Assembly: GCA_012517065.1 (NCBI GenBank)
Contig: JAAYVR010000004.1
Coordinates: forward strand, 1 to 45,339
Direction of reading: 5' to 3'
Origin: Verrucomicrobiota bacterium
Lineage (GTDB): Bacteria > Verrucomicrobiota > Verrucomicrobiia > Limisphaerales > J093
DNA length: 45,339 bases
The notes beneath the pieces were generated by a model. That model was not told the DNA's origin, made no database searches, and worked only from the letters and a program-made list of their open reading frames with translations. Position numbers and translations under genes: made by a program. This document shows positions 34,405-43,711 of this stretch, in pieces (positions within the stretch are counted from its first letter, which is position 1; each line of letters begins with the position of its first letter).

Positions 34405-34700
34405 TCCGGGCTTTCAGCCCTCATTCATACCGATCTTGGGCCCGTCACCTGGGCCGATGGCCCAGGCTGGTATGGGACCGGGCCTTCGGCCCTCGAGTTG
34501 CTGATCCACGAACACCAACGGCCTGGAACACAGTCAGGGGCGTTCATGGCTGAAACAATCAACTGCGCTGGCATGGACAACGAGGTTGTCTTGGTCGGTC
34601 ATCGAAGCGCCAACGGCGCGGTCCATACCGGCGTGGGGCGGAGCCCCACGACAAGGGCCATCTCGGCATCACTTTCCGCAATCCAAGGCTGAAAGCCCGG
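34405..34700. repeat. Repeat B, inverted pair B2/B2'
   Basis: B2 (34405-34495) has GGGCTTTCAGCCC, CCTGGGCCGATGGCCCAGG and CGGGCCTTCGGCCC. B2' (34607-34700) carries GCGCCAACGGCGCGG, GTGGGGCGGAGCCCCAC and, at its end, GGCTGAAAGCCCGG, the reverse of B2's start. The pair encloses about 110 bp without a gene. It matches copy B1 at 16074. Confidence 0.75.
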
Positions 34701-34953
34701 ACTATCACAGCAACGTTTTCGTGTATTTCGTGTATTTCGTGGTTGGGACAATGCCCATCGAAGCCCACTCGCCCTGAACTCTCATCGGAATGAATCTATG
34801 GGTGTCGTGGTCTGGTAAGGCGGTGAGATTTGCGGGCTGGGGGGAATGGTGTCACGCAACCGAGCGGATTTGGGAGGAACCACCCGATGATTTGATTGGT
34901 TTCAACCACGAAAAACGCGAAACACGCGGAAGGGGTTTTGCGGATGACGCGGC
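34701..34953. other. Gene-free DNA with TTTCGTG-type short repeats
   Basis: Contains TTCGTGTATTTCGTGTATTT (34718-34745) and an inverted relative, AACCACGAAAAACGCGAAAC (34905-34930). No coding region is supported. Confidence 0.45.
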
Positions 34954-35220
34954 ATGGGGACAGACACGTTTTCGCGCATAAAAAAGCGGCAGCAAGCTGC
35001 CGCACTCCAAACGCTTCGCGCACACCAACGCCCGCTGCATCCGAGGGAGCGCGTGAGAAACCATCGGGTCAGCTGCGCAAGGCAACTGGGCCAAATGGGG
35101 ACAGACACTTAGTTTGTGCGTAAGAACAAAGCGGCAGCAAGCTGCCGCACTCCAAACGCTTCGCGCCCGCCAATGCCCACTGCATTCGCGGCAGCGCGTG
35201 AAAAACCATCGGGATCAGCG
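34954..35220. repeat. Repeat C, tandem copies C2 and C3
   Basis: Two copies of repeat C, each starting ATGGGGACAGACAC (34954 and 35095, a 141-bp period), with GCGGCAGCAAGCTGCCGC at 34985 and 35131. The second copy ends near GAAAAACCATCGGGATCAGC. A GTGCG/GCGC junction between the hairpins varies between copies. Confidence 0.8.
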
Positions 35221-35379
35221 CACCTTTCCTTGCAAGGGAGTCGCAGCAGATACTGTGCAACCCGGCGCGGCAGACTGGCCCAGTGGGCGCAGGAGCCGAG
35301 GCAGTGCCCGGCGGGCCCTTTGGTTCCGGCTACGCCGGGCTGGGAGATATGCGGGCTGGGACTGCTTGAGGCGGACCCG
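35221..35379. other. Gene-free DNA after the repeat C copies
   Basis: About 160 bp, GC-rich, containing CGGCTACGCCGGGCTGGG. It lies downstream of the oxidoreductase gene. No clear terminator or coding region is visible. Confidence 0.3.
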
Positions 35380-36786
35380 TCACGCCAGCTTCCAAGGCGC
35401 GCGGTATGGCCGCGTCAGGAGCTTGGCGGCTTCGTCGTCCCCTACAATGGTCTCGCTGTTGGCATCCCATTTGATCTTCCGCCCGACGAGCATCGAAATC
35501 AGGCCAAGATGACCCGGAATAGCTGAGTGATGCGCTGCTTCGACCGGCGTGATTGTGGGTTTGCGAGATTTGACGCAGTCGAGGAAGTTCCGCATGTGAT
35601 CGCGCGAATGATAGGCCTTGACCTTGCGGAGGTCTTCGGGCAGACGCGAGATGTCTTTGAGATCTTCCTTCGAACAGTCGAACCCGCCGCGGTCCACCCA
35701 AACCCAACCGTCGGTTCCGATCCATTTGGTTCCACTGCGGATGTCGCGGTGGCCGCCAGCGATGATAAGAGTGATATCGTTCGGGTACTTGCAGGTGATT
35801 CTGTATCGCGTGCAGGTGTTCCAGATGGCGTCTTTGGGTGGGAATTCGCCCTGACCCTCGACTTCGAGAGGCCCGATTTCGTCCGAACCCAATCCCCAGT
35901 GGGCGATGTCGCAGTGATGACCAATCCAATCGAGCAACTGACCGCCGCCGATGTTGTAGTTCCATCGCCAGTTCATGTGAACTCGAGCTTTGATGTAGGG
36001 CTCCATTTCGGATGGCCCGATCCACATGTCGTAGTCCAGCTCCGGGGGTGGCTCGGTGACTGCAATATTCCAGCCCGGGCTGCCGCGGGTGACTTTGGCG
36101 AGATTATTTGGCTTGTCCGGGAGCTGTGCAAGTTTGTCGAGCAGCTCTTTTGATGTCCCGGCAAAATCATGATGCCCGGCCGGAAGGCCGACCTCGACGC
36201 GTGTTACTTTGCCGATCAATCCGTTGAGCACGATCTCGACGGCTTTGTGGAAGTTCTCCTGCGAGCGCTGCCACGAGCCGGTTTGCCAGATGCGCTTGTA
36301 TTGTTGGACGGCGCGGACGATCGCCTGCTGTTCGGCGATTGTGCGGGCGAGCGGTTTTTCGCCGTAGATGTCCTTGCCATTCTTTGCAGCTTCGACTGCG
36401 ATGAGCGCGTGCCATGTGTCGGGCACAGCAAGCATGACGGCGTCAATGTCAGTTCGCGCCATCAACTCGCGGTAATCGTGGTAGCTTTTGCAATCTTTGT
36501 TGCCGTACTTTCCGTTGACGGCGTTGACGGCTGATTCGAGGTGCCCTTTGTCTATGTCGCAGGCTGCGACGACCTGGCAGTCGCGCTGGTTCATGAACGC
36601 GCCTGTGTTGCCGGGTCCCTGCATGCCCCAACCGACAACTCCCATAACAATTCGCTCGGAGGGAGCAGGTCTGCCTTCTCCGCCGAGAGCGCTGATTGGG
36701 ACTATTGTGGGGGCCGTAATGGCGATGGCTGTTCCGGACAAAAATCTGCGTCTTGATATTCTGCTAGTTCTGTTTGGCATATGCAT
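35380..36786 (-). CDS. Tat-exported Gfo/Idh/MocA-family oxidoreductase
   Basis: I start it at ATG 36786 (an ATG at 36780 is equally good); an open frame extends to 37110 without support. 468 residues: Tat signal SRISRRRFLSGTAIAITAP (about 8-26), then a Rossmann domain with VVGWGMQGPGNTGAFM, ACDIDK, and AVPDTWHALIAVEAAKNGKD-type GFO motifs. The DIYGEKPLARTIAEQ (EKP) motif is conserved, followed by the C-terminal sheet domain (MWIGPSEMEPY, MNWRWNYNIGGGQLLDWIGH). This family acts on sugars with NAD(P); exported members are frequent in Verrucomicrobia and Planctomycetes. It diverges from the deoxyhypusine-synthase-like gene across 114 bp. The substrate is unknown. Confidence 0.9.
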   Translation of the reverse strand: MHMPNRTSRISRRRFLSGTAIAITAPTIVPISALGGEGRPAPSERIVMGVVGWGMQGPGNTGAFMNQRDCQVVAACDIDKGHLESAVNAVNGKYGNKDCKSYHDYRELMARTDIDAVMLAVPDTWHALIAVEAAKNGKDIYGEKPLARTIAEQQAIVRAVQQYKRIWQTGSWQRSQENFHKAVEIVLNGLIGKVTRVEVGLPAGHHDFAGTSKELLDKLAQLPDKPNNLAKVTRGSPGWNIAVTEPPPELDYDMWIGPSEMEPYIKARVHMNWRWNYNIGGGQLLDWIGHHCDIAHWGLGSDEIGPLEVEGQGEFPPKDAIWNTCTRYRITCKYPNDITLIIAGGHRDIRSGTKWIGTDGWVWVDRGGFDCSKEDLKDISRLPEDLRKVKAYHSRDHMRNFLDCVKSRKPTITPVEAAHHSAIPGHLGLISMLVGRKIKWDANSETIVGDDEAAKLLTRPYRAPWKLA

Positions 36787-36900
36787 AACGAAAGTATGAT
36801 GGCCCAGGGCACAAGAATATTCGAGAAAAAACTGAAGCAAGTTCGGAATTGGCAAAGCCGGCTCGCAATGTATTCTCCTCCCCACACATAATCGAAATTT

Positions 36901-38109
36901 ATGAGCAAAAAGATTTCGCATAGGCGTTACAGAGAAGACCTTTCCGAAATGCCGGACTGGCTGAGGAAAAAAAAGTGCCCGCTCCGTGACAAGTTTTTGT
37001 CCGGACCGCGCATTCTGCCTCGAAATATCACTGGCAAGGAAAAGGTAAGCGACATCATCGACAAAACGTACCTTGCGTACAACGCGGCCCGCCTCAGGGA
37101 GGGCTGTCACTTGTTCGTAGAAAAAATGCTCGAACCGGACGTGACAATTGGCATGAGCTTCGCCGGCGCTCTCACGCCGGCCGGTCTCGGCTGTTCGTGC
37201 ATCATTCCCCTCATCAAAGCGGGGTTTGTGGATTGGATAGTAGCCACTGGTGCCAACCTATACCATGATTTGCATTTCGCCCTTAACTACCCGGTTCACG
37301 TCGGCAGTTTCAAAATGGACGACACCGCTCTCCGGAACAATGATATCGTCCGAATCTATGATGTCCTCCTCGGGTACAGCGATTGTCTGATGGCCACCGA
37401 CGAGATTCTCCGAAGCATTCTCGTTCAGCCCGAGTTCCAGCGTGAAATGGGCACCGCGGAACTTCATTATCTTCTTGGCCGTTATTGTGCCGAGTGGGAA
37501 CGCAAGAACGGACTCAAGGACGTTTCCGTCCTCGCGGCAGCGTATCGCGCGGGTGTCCCCTGCTACACCAGTTCTCCGGGCGATTCAACAATCGGAATGA
37601 ACGTCGCCGGTGTTGAGCTTCGCGGAAACAAGCTCCGAATTAATCCGTCCATTGACGTTAATGAGACGACCGCCTTCGTTCTGGCGGCAAAACGGTCCGG
37701 AGGCAAGAGTGGTGTGGTGCTTTGGGGTGGTGGGAGTCCAAAGAACTTCATGCTCCAAACAGAACCACAGATTCAGGAAGTTCTCCGGATCAAGGAGTAT
37801 GGTCAGGACTATTTCCTGCAGGTCACAGACGCAAGGCCTGACACCGGCGGGCTTTCGGGTGCCACGCCGAGCGAGGCTGTTAGTTGGGGGAAGGTCGATC
37901 CTGCCAGTCTTCCGGATGCAGTGGTCTGTTACACTGACAGCACAATCGCGATGCCTTTGTTTACCCACTACGCTTTGGCTCAGCACAAACCGCGCAAGCT
38001 GCGCCGACTTTACGATCAACGACCGGCTCTGCTAAAGGCTCTTAAGAAGGAGTACTTCGCCCACAACAAGGTCAAGATGATCGACGGCAGCGAGCCTGTA
38101 ATCGATTGA
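36901..38109 (+). CDS. Deoxyhypusine-synthase-like enzyme
   Basis: 402 residues, close to the length of eukaryotic/archaeal DHS. It contains [52 protein letters not shown] (NAD/spermidine region), and [15 protein letters not shown] with Lys331, which aligns with the catalytic lysine (human Lys329). Bacteria lack eIF5A, so the product is more likely a homospermidine- or other polyamine-forming enzyme. It could also be a member of unknown function. ATG 36901 has no Shine-Dalgarno sequence in front. tRNA-Cys lies 175 bp downstream. The intact active-site lysine suggests it works. Confidence 0.88.
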   Translation: MSKKISHRRYREDLSEMPDWLRKKKCPLRDKFLSGPRILPRNITGKEKVSDIIDKTYLAYNAARLREGCHLFVEKMLEPDVTIGMSFAGALTPAGLGCSCIIPLIKAGFVDWIVATGANLYHDLHFALNYPVHVGSFKMDDTALRNNDIVRIYDVLLGYSDCLMATDEILRSILVQPEFQREMGTAELHYLLGRYCAEWERKNGLKDVSVLAAAYRAGVPCYTSSPGDSTIGMNVAGVELRGNKLRINPSIDVNETTAFVLAAKRSGGKSGVVLWGGGSPKNFMLQTEPQIQEVLRIKEYGQDYFLQVTDARPDTGGLSGATPSEAVSWGKVDPASLPDAVVCYTDSTIAMPLFTHYALAQHKPRKLRRLYDQRPALLKALKKEYFAHNKVKMIDGSEPVID

Positions 38110-38284
38110 GCCGGGCACTGACAATATTGTGGCGCTGACGATGCTGACGGCATCGAACAGCCGGGGCGTTCATAAGGCCTGACGCATCGGAGTTTCGGCG
38201 TTTCCGTGTCGGCGCTTCGCTACAGCGGCCATGTCGGGACTTGCAGTTTGCAGCCTAATGCGTACAATGTTGTCGGTTTTTGAC

Positions 38285-38359
<75 letters not shown>

Positions 38360-38778
38360 ACCTTAATGGTTTAAATGCCAGCGGGTTGGAAATGCGGGGA
38401 TGGCAATCTTCAACGGTTTCTGCAACGATTTGGGCAGTTCGCCCACAATTCTGCGCCTGAGCGGTCAGTGTTCGCCCACTGCTCGCTGACCCGGAAATCT
38501 CACCGCTTGACCAGCCCACGACATGAACGAAGCTGGTCGCTTGACCCAGTTGAACATGCAGATTGCCCGCGCCTACTTGAACCGTATCGCCCCCCTACAC
38601 ATTAGGAAGGAAACGATGACCACCCCTCTGCTATAAGGAACGAATAAAGCCAGAACAAGTCATCAGGGGAAACCTCAGCGATGAGCAATTCGAAGCGCTC
38701 GCGGATGCCCTGATGGCAGTGAAGATGTCAAACCTGATGATCAAAACGCCGGGCTGTAGGCTCTGCGGTGCCGGAGCG
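38360..38778. other. Gene-free stretch with possible coding debris
   Basis: Between the tRNA and the PIN toxin. A 37-codon frame (38523-38636) starts MNEAGRLTQLNMQIARAYLN. A second plus-strand frame without a start reads IKPEQVIRGNLSDEQFEALA (from about 38645). Both look protein-like, but neither matches a family I know. They may be remnants of one frameshifted gene. Confidence 0.3.
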
Positions 38779-39190
38779 TTATGACTCCAACCTGCGATGA
38801 AACTCCCTGGGCGTGACGATCTCCACGCCGAAGGGCTTTCCCAGGGCCAACAGGTCTTTGTCCTTCGTCACGATGAACTCGGCGCGGCTGGCCAGGGCAC
38901 AAGCGAGAAATGGGTCATCCTTGGCGTCCCGACTGCGTCGCTTGCCCAAGGGGGCGGATTCCACCAGCAGAGCCACGCGCTCGATCCAGTCCAAGAAGGG
39001 GGTAGGGTCTTTGTCAGGACACTCCCGGCGTCCGATCCGCGTCGCCAGAGTTCGATATTCGTCCAGGATGGCCTCGGTGACTGCCAAGCGGCACTTCCGC
39101 CGCGCCAGTAGCACGAAGCAACGCCGGTTCTTCACTCCGGGGCCAGAACGCCGCCGAGACCACGACGTTCGTGTCCACGACGACAATCAC
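38779..39190 (-). pseudogene. PIN-domain toxin, frameshifted
   Basis: Translation would start at GTG 39190, overlapping the antitoxin stop (GTGA), and reads VIVVVDTNVVVSAAFWPRSE, the classic PIN opening with its first metal Asp. After about 17-20 codons the reading frame must shift by +1 (one extra base near 39125-39140) to continue RRCFVLLARRKCRLAVTEAI, LDEYRTL, AKDDPFLACALASRAEFIVT and KDKDLLALGKPFGVEIVTPR. The remaining PIN acidic residues are there. A single-base sequencing error would make it intact, so the pseudogene call is provisional. PIN toxins are RNases of the VapC type. Confidence 0.8.
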
Positions 39191-39468
39191 GCTTTGCGCC
39201 TCCGCTTTTCGGCCCGGTACTTCGTGATCTCGTCCTGGATGACAGCCTCATCTTCAGCAGTGATGGGTCGGGTGCGTCGTCCCGCATCCAGCGCCTTGAA
39301 CACCGCCGTCAGTTCGGCTTCGGTCGGCTCCGGCACAGGCGTCACGTAGAAGCCGTCCCCGACCTCGGTGATCCGCAGGGAGGTGCCTGGCCGGATGCGC
39401 TTGCGCTCGCACATAGCCTTAGGCAACACTACCTGGCGCTTCGTGGTCACTTTAATCGTCGTCGTCAC
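39187..39468 (-). CDS. AbrB/MazE-family antitoxin
   Basis: 93 residues starting at GTG 39468. The N-terminal swapped-hairpin DNA-binding domain reads TIKVTTKRQVVLPKAMCERK and RIRPGTSLRITEVGDGFYVT. The C-terminal half (AELTAVFKALDAGRRTRPIT, then an acidic/basic tail) would wrap the toxin. The gene order antitoxin-toxin with a GTGA overlap is typical of toxin-antitoxin operons, which such antitoxins repress at their own promoter. Confidence 0.85.
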   Translation of the reverse strand: MTTTIKVTTKRQVVLPKAMCERKRIRPGTSLRITEVGDGFYVTPVPEPTEAELTAVFKALDAGRRTRPITAEDEAVIQDEITKYRAEKRRRKA

Positions 39469-39549
39469 ACTCGTAAGATTATCCTACGCCCTGCTCTGGT
39501 CAACCGCAGATCGTCCCGCTTCAGCCGCTGGCTCCGGCAAGTCGCATCA
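39469..39549. other. Upstream region of the toxin-antitoxin pair
   Basis: Should contain the promoter and operator of the antitoxin gene (reading leftwards). The CGTCGTCGTCACACTCGTAA stretch just before the start has no convincing palindrome. Confidence 0.25.
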
Positions 39550-39770
39550 GCCGCTGCTGACAAAGCTGAAACTGTTGTTGGACAATTCCAGCCGGTTGAG
39601 CGTGCTGGCGCTTGCCAGCGCAACCCCCCGGTGATCCGGATTGAAACGGTACTGGCCCAGAGGATCGGTTTTGTTGCAGGCTGATGGCAGCAGAGAATTC
39701 AGCCGCAGCCGCTGGTGGTCGTTGTGGTCCTCGTAGCCCAGGGCTATGGCATAAACGTGCAGGTTATTCG
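39550..39770 (-). mobile_element. IS1380-family transposase fragment
   Basis: On the minus strand one frame reads NLHVYAIALGYEDHNDHQRL, then LNSLLPSACNKTDPLGQY and ASASTLNRLELSN. ALGYEDLNDHxxLRxDP and LASxSTLNRLE are signature pieces of the N-terminal half of IS1380 transposases. Only about 70 residues survive, without the catalytic core. Confidence 0.7.
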
Positions 39771-39948
39771 TTCCAAGACCCAGGCTGCGCGTTTCTATGT
39801 CAATTTTCCCCTGCCCTTGGCGGCGGCCATTGGACTGCAGGCTGGCGAGACGGTCGAATGGGAGCTGCTGGACCGTGGAGAGTTGCACTTGGTGCGCCCT
39901 TGTGCTGCGCCTCCCAAGGCCAAGAGTTGCTCGTCCAAACAGTGTTGA
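39750..39948 (+). pseudogene. AbrB-like accessory protein of an insertion sequence, truncated
   Basis: The frame reads INVQVIRSKTQAARFYVNFP, then LPLAAAIGLQAGETVEWELL and DRGELHLVRP. It has the strand-turn-strand of an AbrB/SpoVT hairpin and resembles small proteins encoded beside transposases in Verrucomicrobia (general recollection). Its upstream end runs directly into the IS1380 fragment on the other strand, so its own start is gone or replaced. Confidence 0.5.
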
Positions 39949-40066
39949 TCCTTCGACACTCTGTGTTTGACAGCGACTGCCAACCAAAGCGCAGAAACCC
40001 CAGTAGAATCGAGCCTCCGGCCGCACTTGCCGTCCAAATTATCAGTTTAGGTGTGAAATATCCGGG

Positions 40067-42412
40067 CTAGGGTTTTCGTTGAAACTCAACGACCGCACCG
40101 TGTCCGCCGCTTGCCATCACCCTGTGAATACTAATGTCGGTGACGTTCGTGGACAGCGAAGTATCCGGCAGCCAGACCCGGGCCGCGCGGAGTGGTGCCA
40201 GATGCCGCAATAGCGTGGCGTCGTCCACGGCGCCGCGATTGTCCAATGGACCGGCGCCCGAGGCGGACTTCGCGGGGTCGGGCTGCTCGCCAATGTTGGC
40301 AAGAAACTCGAATCCCTTTGGCGCAGCTTCTCTGTTGTTCGAGTTTACATTGCATCCGATGAGACCGCCCCGTGCCGGTGGTTGGGCCATGTTGCGCCAT
40401 ACATCGTCGGGGGTGGTTTTCTGCTCTATCCAAAACTGGTTGTTCAAGGCCAGCACGCTGGCGGCGGTACCGTCGCCGCGCAACTCGAACCGGCAGCTCG
40501 TCTTTGTCTCCACTGGCATTAGGATGCAGGTGGCCAGAGTGAAAAGGCCGCGAAAACTGTCCACGGCCACCGTGGGCGCTGCAGGGGAAGTGGCGTAGGA
40601 AAAGCGCGTGGCGTCGATGCTCAACGTGCCTGCGTCAGCCAGGCGCAGACCGCTCAAGGAATCATTGCTGCGTTCATGATAGACCCCGCGCACGACGAGG
40701 CGTCCGCCTCGGCGGACGTCGTATTGGCCTGCTGCCGAGCCAGTGGCGCCGGTGAAGATGCTGATTTGATTCGTGGCTTGTTCCGCGTCTGGTCCTCCCA
40801 GCACCTCGACCCAACGCCCGCCGTTGCCACTGCCTTGAAGGCAACGCAGCAGCACGTCGGTGTGGTCCAGGCCAGTCAAGCGCAGAGCGGCGGCGTTGGT
40901 GGTGCCGGGGGTTGGTCCGTTGACGTTGAGCTGATCGGCCAACACGCGACCGCCGGGCTGATCGCAGCGTTCCACGACGAGCGCCCGTGCCTGGCCCGCG
41001 TGAATGTAGAAATCACGCAGGGTGGCATGGCTAGGTCCGCCAATGCGCAGCACCACACCATCGGCTGGTCCTGTCCAATCGAGGCGGGTGCCAGTTTCGC
41101 CGGCGCTGTCGCCCACCAGTTGCAGGTCGCAGCCAGAAGGGACGTGGAGCGTTTTCGAGATCGGATAGCGTCCCATGGGCAAATGAACGACTGGGCGCTG
41201 TCCCGCCAATCTGGCGGCATTATCAATGGCTTGTTGGATCGAATCCGCGTCCGCACCCGGTTGGACTTCGAACACTCTCCGTGTGCGGCGCGGTGGCGTA
41301 GCGGGCAATGTCGGAAGGCGGTCAGCGATCTCGTTGGGCGCAACGACTTTTTCACCTAATCGCCGGAACCGTCCCCGCTCCTCAACCGCGTTGATCTTCG
41401 AGTACAGGTTGCCAACCAATGTCTGGTCGCCCCATGTCATGCGCACAGCGCACGTTGCACCAGAAAGGCGAAACTGATTGTCCACGACCAGATAGGGCCC
41501 GGCGTTGTCGAGGATGACTGCCCAATCGCCGGTCGGATCGAGCACTCGGTTCCCTGTTATGCTTACCGGCGAACCCCAAGTGTGGCCCGTGCCGAAGTCG
41601 AAGAAACAGCGCGACCCGACGCTGGTGTTGTTTGCGACTGAGAACACCATCAGGTTGACGCTGCTCAAATCCGCCACACGCGAGCGTAGGAAGAGCGATT
41701 CCCAGACATGCCAGTTGCCCATAACATTGTGGATGCCCCGCCCACAATCCTCGAATCGGCCATACCACACCCAGATGTCCATCGAGTTCCAGTTCACTGT
41801 TTGCACCCCTGTTCCGCATCGGACGAACTGGCAGCGCAGCACCGCATTTTCCGCCTGTCCGGCTGTTTGCGGTCCGCCAAAGACCAACCCATTGGCAGTG
41901 TCACGGAAGACGATGTCGCTGGTCTCGTTATACGTCGAGAAGGCCGGTCCGTACACCAAGGCGGTTCCTGCGCGCCCAGCTCCGTCAAAAGTCAAACGCG
42001 AGATTTTCGAGTACCAGGCATCCCACTGGAACATGGTGCCACCGGGATTTCCGTCCCAGCGGAGCACGGTACGCAACGGGTCCTCGCCGACGACTGCGAC
42101 GCCCTGGCAATCGGTATGGGCGCGCCGGGCTGTCCTGAGCGTCTCGGTCAGGCGATACACGCCGGCGGGGATGTACAACACGCAGGAATCTCTGTGTGCG
42201 GTTAGTTCATTCAATCCACGCTGGAGCGCGGCTGTGTCGTCGATCTCCCCGTCGCCGCGCGCACCGTAATCGCGCCGTGCATCCCGCCAACTCGGGAATG
42301 GCCCTGTGAACTCTTCGTCGCCTGTGGCCGCGGCTGTGAGTTCAAACAAAATGAACAGCAGAAAGACCAGGCCTTTGCCCCACAACATCGATTGCCTTTT
42401 GAGATTACGCAT
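40067..42412 (-). CDS. Secreted pectate-lyase-like beta-helix protein
   Basis: The start is ATG 42412 (MRNLKRQSM); the open frame extends 50 codons upstream without support. 781 residues with a signal peptide (LVFLLFILFELTAAATG). Two Pectate_lyase_3-type modules follow. The first opens WRDARRDYGARGDGEIDDTA (about 45-65 of the mature part) and CVLYIPAGVYRLTETLRTAR. The second opens FEVQPGADADSIQQAIDNAA and VVHLPMGRYPISKTLHVPSG. The D-Y-GA-x-GDG-x-x-DDT opening is typical of GH28/epimerase-type right-handed beta-helices, pointing to polysaccharide binding or cleavage outside the cell. The catalytic type cannot be deduced. Confidence 0.82.
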   Translation of the reverse strand: MRNLKRQSMLWGKGLVFLLFILFELTAAATGDEEFTGPFPSWRDARRDYGARGDGEIDDTAALQRGLNELTAHRDSCVLYIPAGVYRLTETLRTARRAHTDCQGVAVVGEDPLRTVLRWDGNPGGTMFQWDAWYSKISRLTFDGAGRAGTALVYGPAFSTYNETSDIVFRDTANGLVFGGPQTAGQAENAVLRCQFVRCGTGVQTVNWNSMDIWVWYGRFEDCGRGIHNVMGNWHVWESLFLRSRVADLSSVNLMVFSVANNTSVGSRCFFDFGTGHTWGSPVSITGNRVLDPTGDWAVILDNAGPYLVVDNQFRLSGATCAVRMTWGDQTLVGNLYSKINAVEERGRFRRLGEKVVAPNEIADRLPTLPATPPRRTRRVFEVQPGADADSIQQAIDNAARLAGQRPVVHLPMGRYPISKTLHVPSGCDLQLVGDSAGETGTRLDWTGPADGVVLRIGGPSHATLRDFYIHAGQARALVVERCDQPGGRVLADQLNVNGPTPGTTNAAALRLTGLDHTDVLLRCLQGSGNGGRWVEVLGGPDAEQATNQISIFTGATGSAAGQYDVRRGGRLVVRGVYHERSNDSLSGLRLADAGTLSIDATRFSYATSPAAPTVAVDSFRGLFTLATCILMPVETKTSCRFELRGDGTAASVLALNNQFWIEQKTTPDDVWRNMAQPPARGGLIGCNVNSNNREAAPKGFEFLANIGEQPDPAKSASGAGPLDNRGAVDDATLLRHLAPLRAARVWLPDTSLSTNVTDISIHRVMASGGHGAVVEFQRKP

Positions 42413-42758
42413 GAGCGTTTCCTGCGATTGGCCGATGTTCGAGTTCGGAACGTGCGTCCTCGCCATCGCTGGGGAAAACCGTTGATTCAGGTAATCGGCC
42501 GATGTGTACAAAGTCTGATTTGGAGCGACGCACAACCGACGTTCTTCGGAGGACGATCCCATTTCTCATCGGTCTTGATCAAGTCGGTTCATTGAGCCAA
42601 GCTGCAACCAGCGCCATGAGAATACAATCGCCAACCACTCTGCAAGCGCCAGCACCAGAGCATGCCCCCCTGATTTGCAGCGGAGCAAACGGACCGAACT
42701 GCCCCGCGGCTTGTGCAGTGGTCCGGTAGAATGACAACCATTCCCTGAACGTGAACGC
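42413..42758. other. Divergent intergenic region
   Basis: About 345 bp between the beta-helix gene (minus) and the Tat-signal gene (plus). It should hold both promoters. I see no definite -24/-12 or -10/-35 element and no repeat. Confidence 0.3.
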
Positions 42759-43633
42759 ATGAAATCCAAAACCTCTTCACACTCGATGACCCGGCGGCAG
42801 TTCATCGCCGCCCATGCCGGACTGAACGCCGCAATGGTTTTCGGATCACTGCCGGCTACCACCGGCGGGCGGCAAGAGAACGCGGCATTGACTTCGACCG
42901 TGCCAGAGAAGGCTACCGAAAACTCGACCATTTTGTGCAAGCAGCGCTTCAAGGCCGGCGGCCGAACGACGGGTTTTTCGTCGAGTTCTGGCGCATTTTG
43001 GTGGAATGGCCCGAGATCATCGCATGGGACCGGCTGTTCGACGCGGTGAAACATCAGGTGCTCGCCGATGTCAACGCTGCGGTGAAGCGCGTGCGACCCG
43101 GCCTGCAGGTCGGGTTCCACATCGAACACGTCAACTCCTTCAACCCGATCTTCCGCGCCACCCGCAGCTACAGTGACCTTGCGACAAAGGCAGACTTCCT
43201 CAAGGTGGTCGTTTACAACAACTGCGGTGGCGAACGGTACGCCAACTTCATCCGCAACGTTGGGTCAACTGTGTTTCGCGACGTGCCCGCAGAAGAATTG
43301 CTCCGGTTCAATAACCATCTCTTGAACTACGGCAACGAGGCAAAGTTGGACGAACTTCCCGCCTCGGGTTTGTCGCCCGACTACATCTTTCGCGAAACAC
43401 GGCGCGCGCTGACTGGCGTGCAAGGCATGTGCAAGGTCTATCCCGGAATCGACATCGGCATTCCTACGGGCAAAAACAGCCGCAAAGCCTCCCCAGACGA
43501 TACCTACGCCGCCGTCGCCGCTGCGCTCAATGCGGGCGCCGATGGGCTCATTCTGTCGCGCAAGTACTCCGAGATGCCGCTGGTGAACCTCGCTGCAGCC
43601 GGACGCGCAGTGCGCGATGCGACAAGAACCTAG
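42759..43633 (+). pseudogene. Tat-exported glycosidase-like protein, broken by frameshift/deletion
   Basis: The head (from ATG 42759) has a Tat signal, MTRRQFIAAHAGLNAAMVFG. About 35 codons in, the frame is lost. A different frame, open from about 42862 to 43633, carries ARERGIDFDRAREGYRKLDH, DGFFVEFWRILVEWPEIIAW and VGFHIEHVNSFNPIFRATRS, ending VRDATRT. The second frame looks like the C-terminal half of a TIM-barrel carbohydrate enzyme (VVVYNNCGGERY, GLSPDYIFRETRRALTGV, GLILSRKYSEMPLVNLAAAG). Intact relatives would need a middle part that is missing, so an internal deletion with frame loss near 42860 is the simplest reading. Confidence 0.6.
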
Positions 43634-43678
43634 AAACGCAACTGTCACCTTGACTGTACCCTGCCCGTGGTTCTCAAT

Positions 43679-43701
43679 CGTCAAGTCATTTCGATTTGAC
43701 G
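43679..43701. promoter_or_regulatory. Inverted repeat in front of the propeller gene
   Basis: CGTCAA (43679-43684) and TTGACG (43696-43701) face each other over 11 bp, ten bases before the likely ATG at 43712. This could be an operator or the terminator of the pseudogene in front. Confidence 0.3.
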
Positions 43702-43711
43702 TGTGAACATT

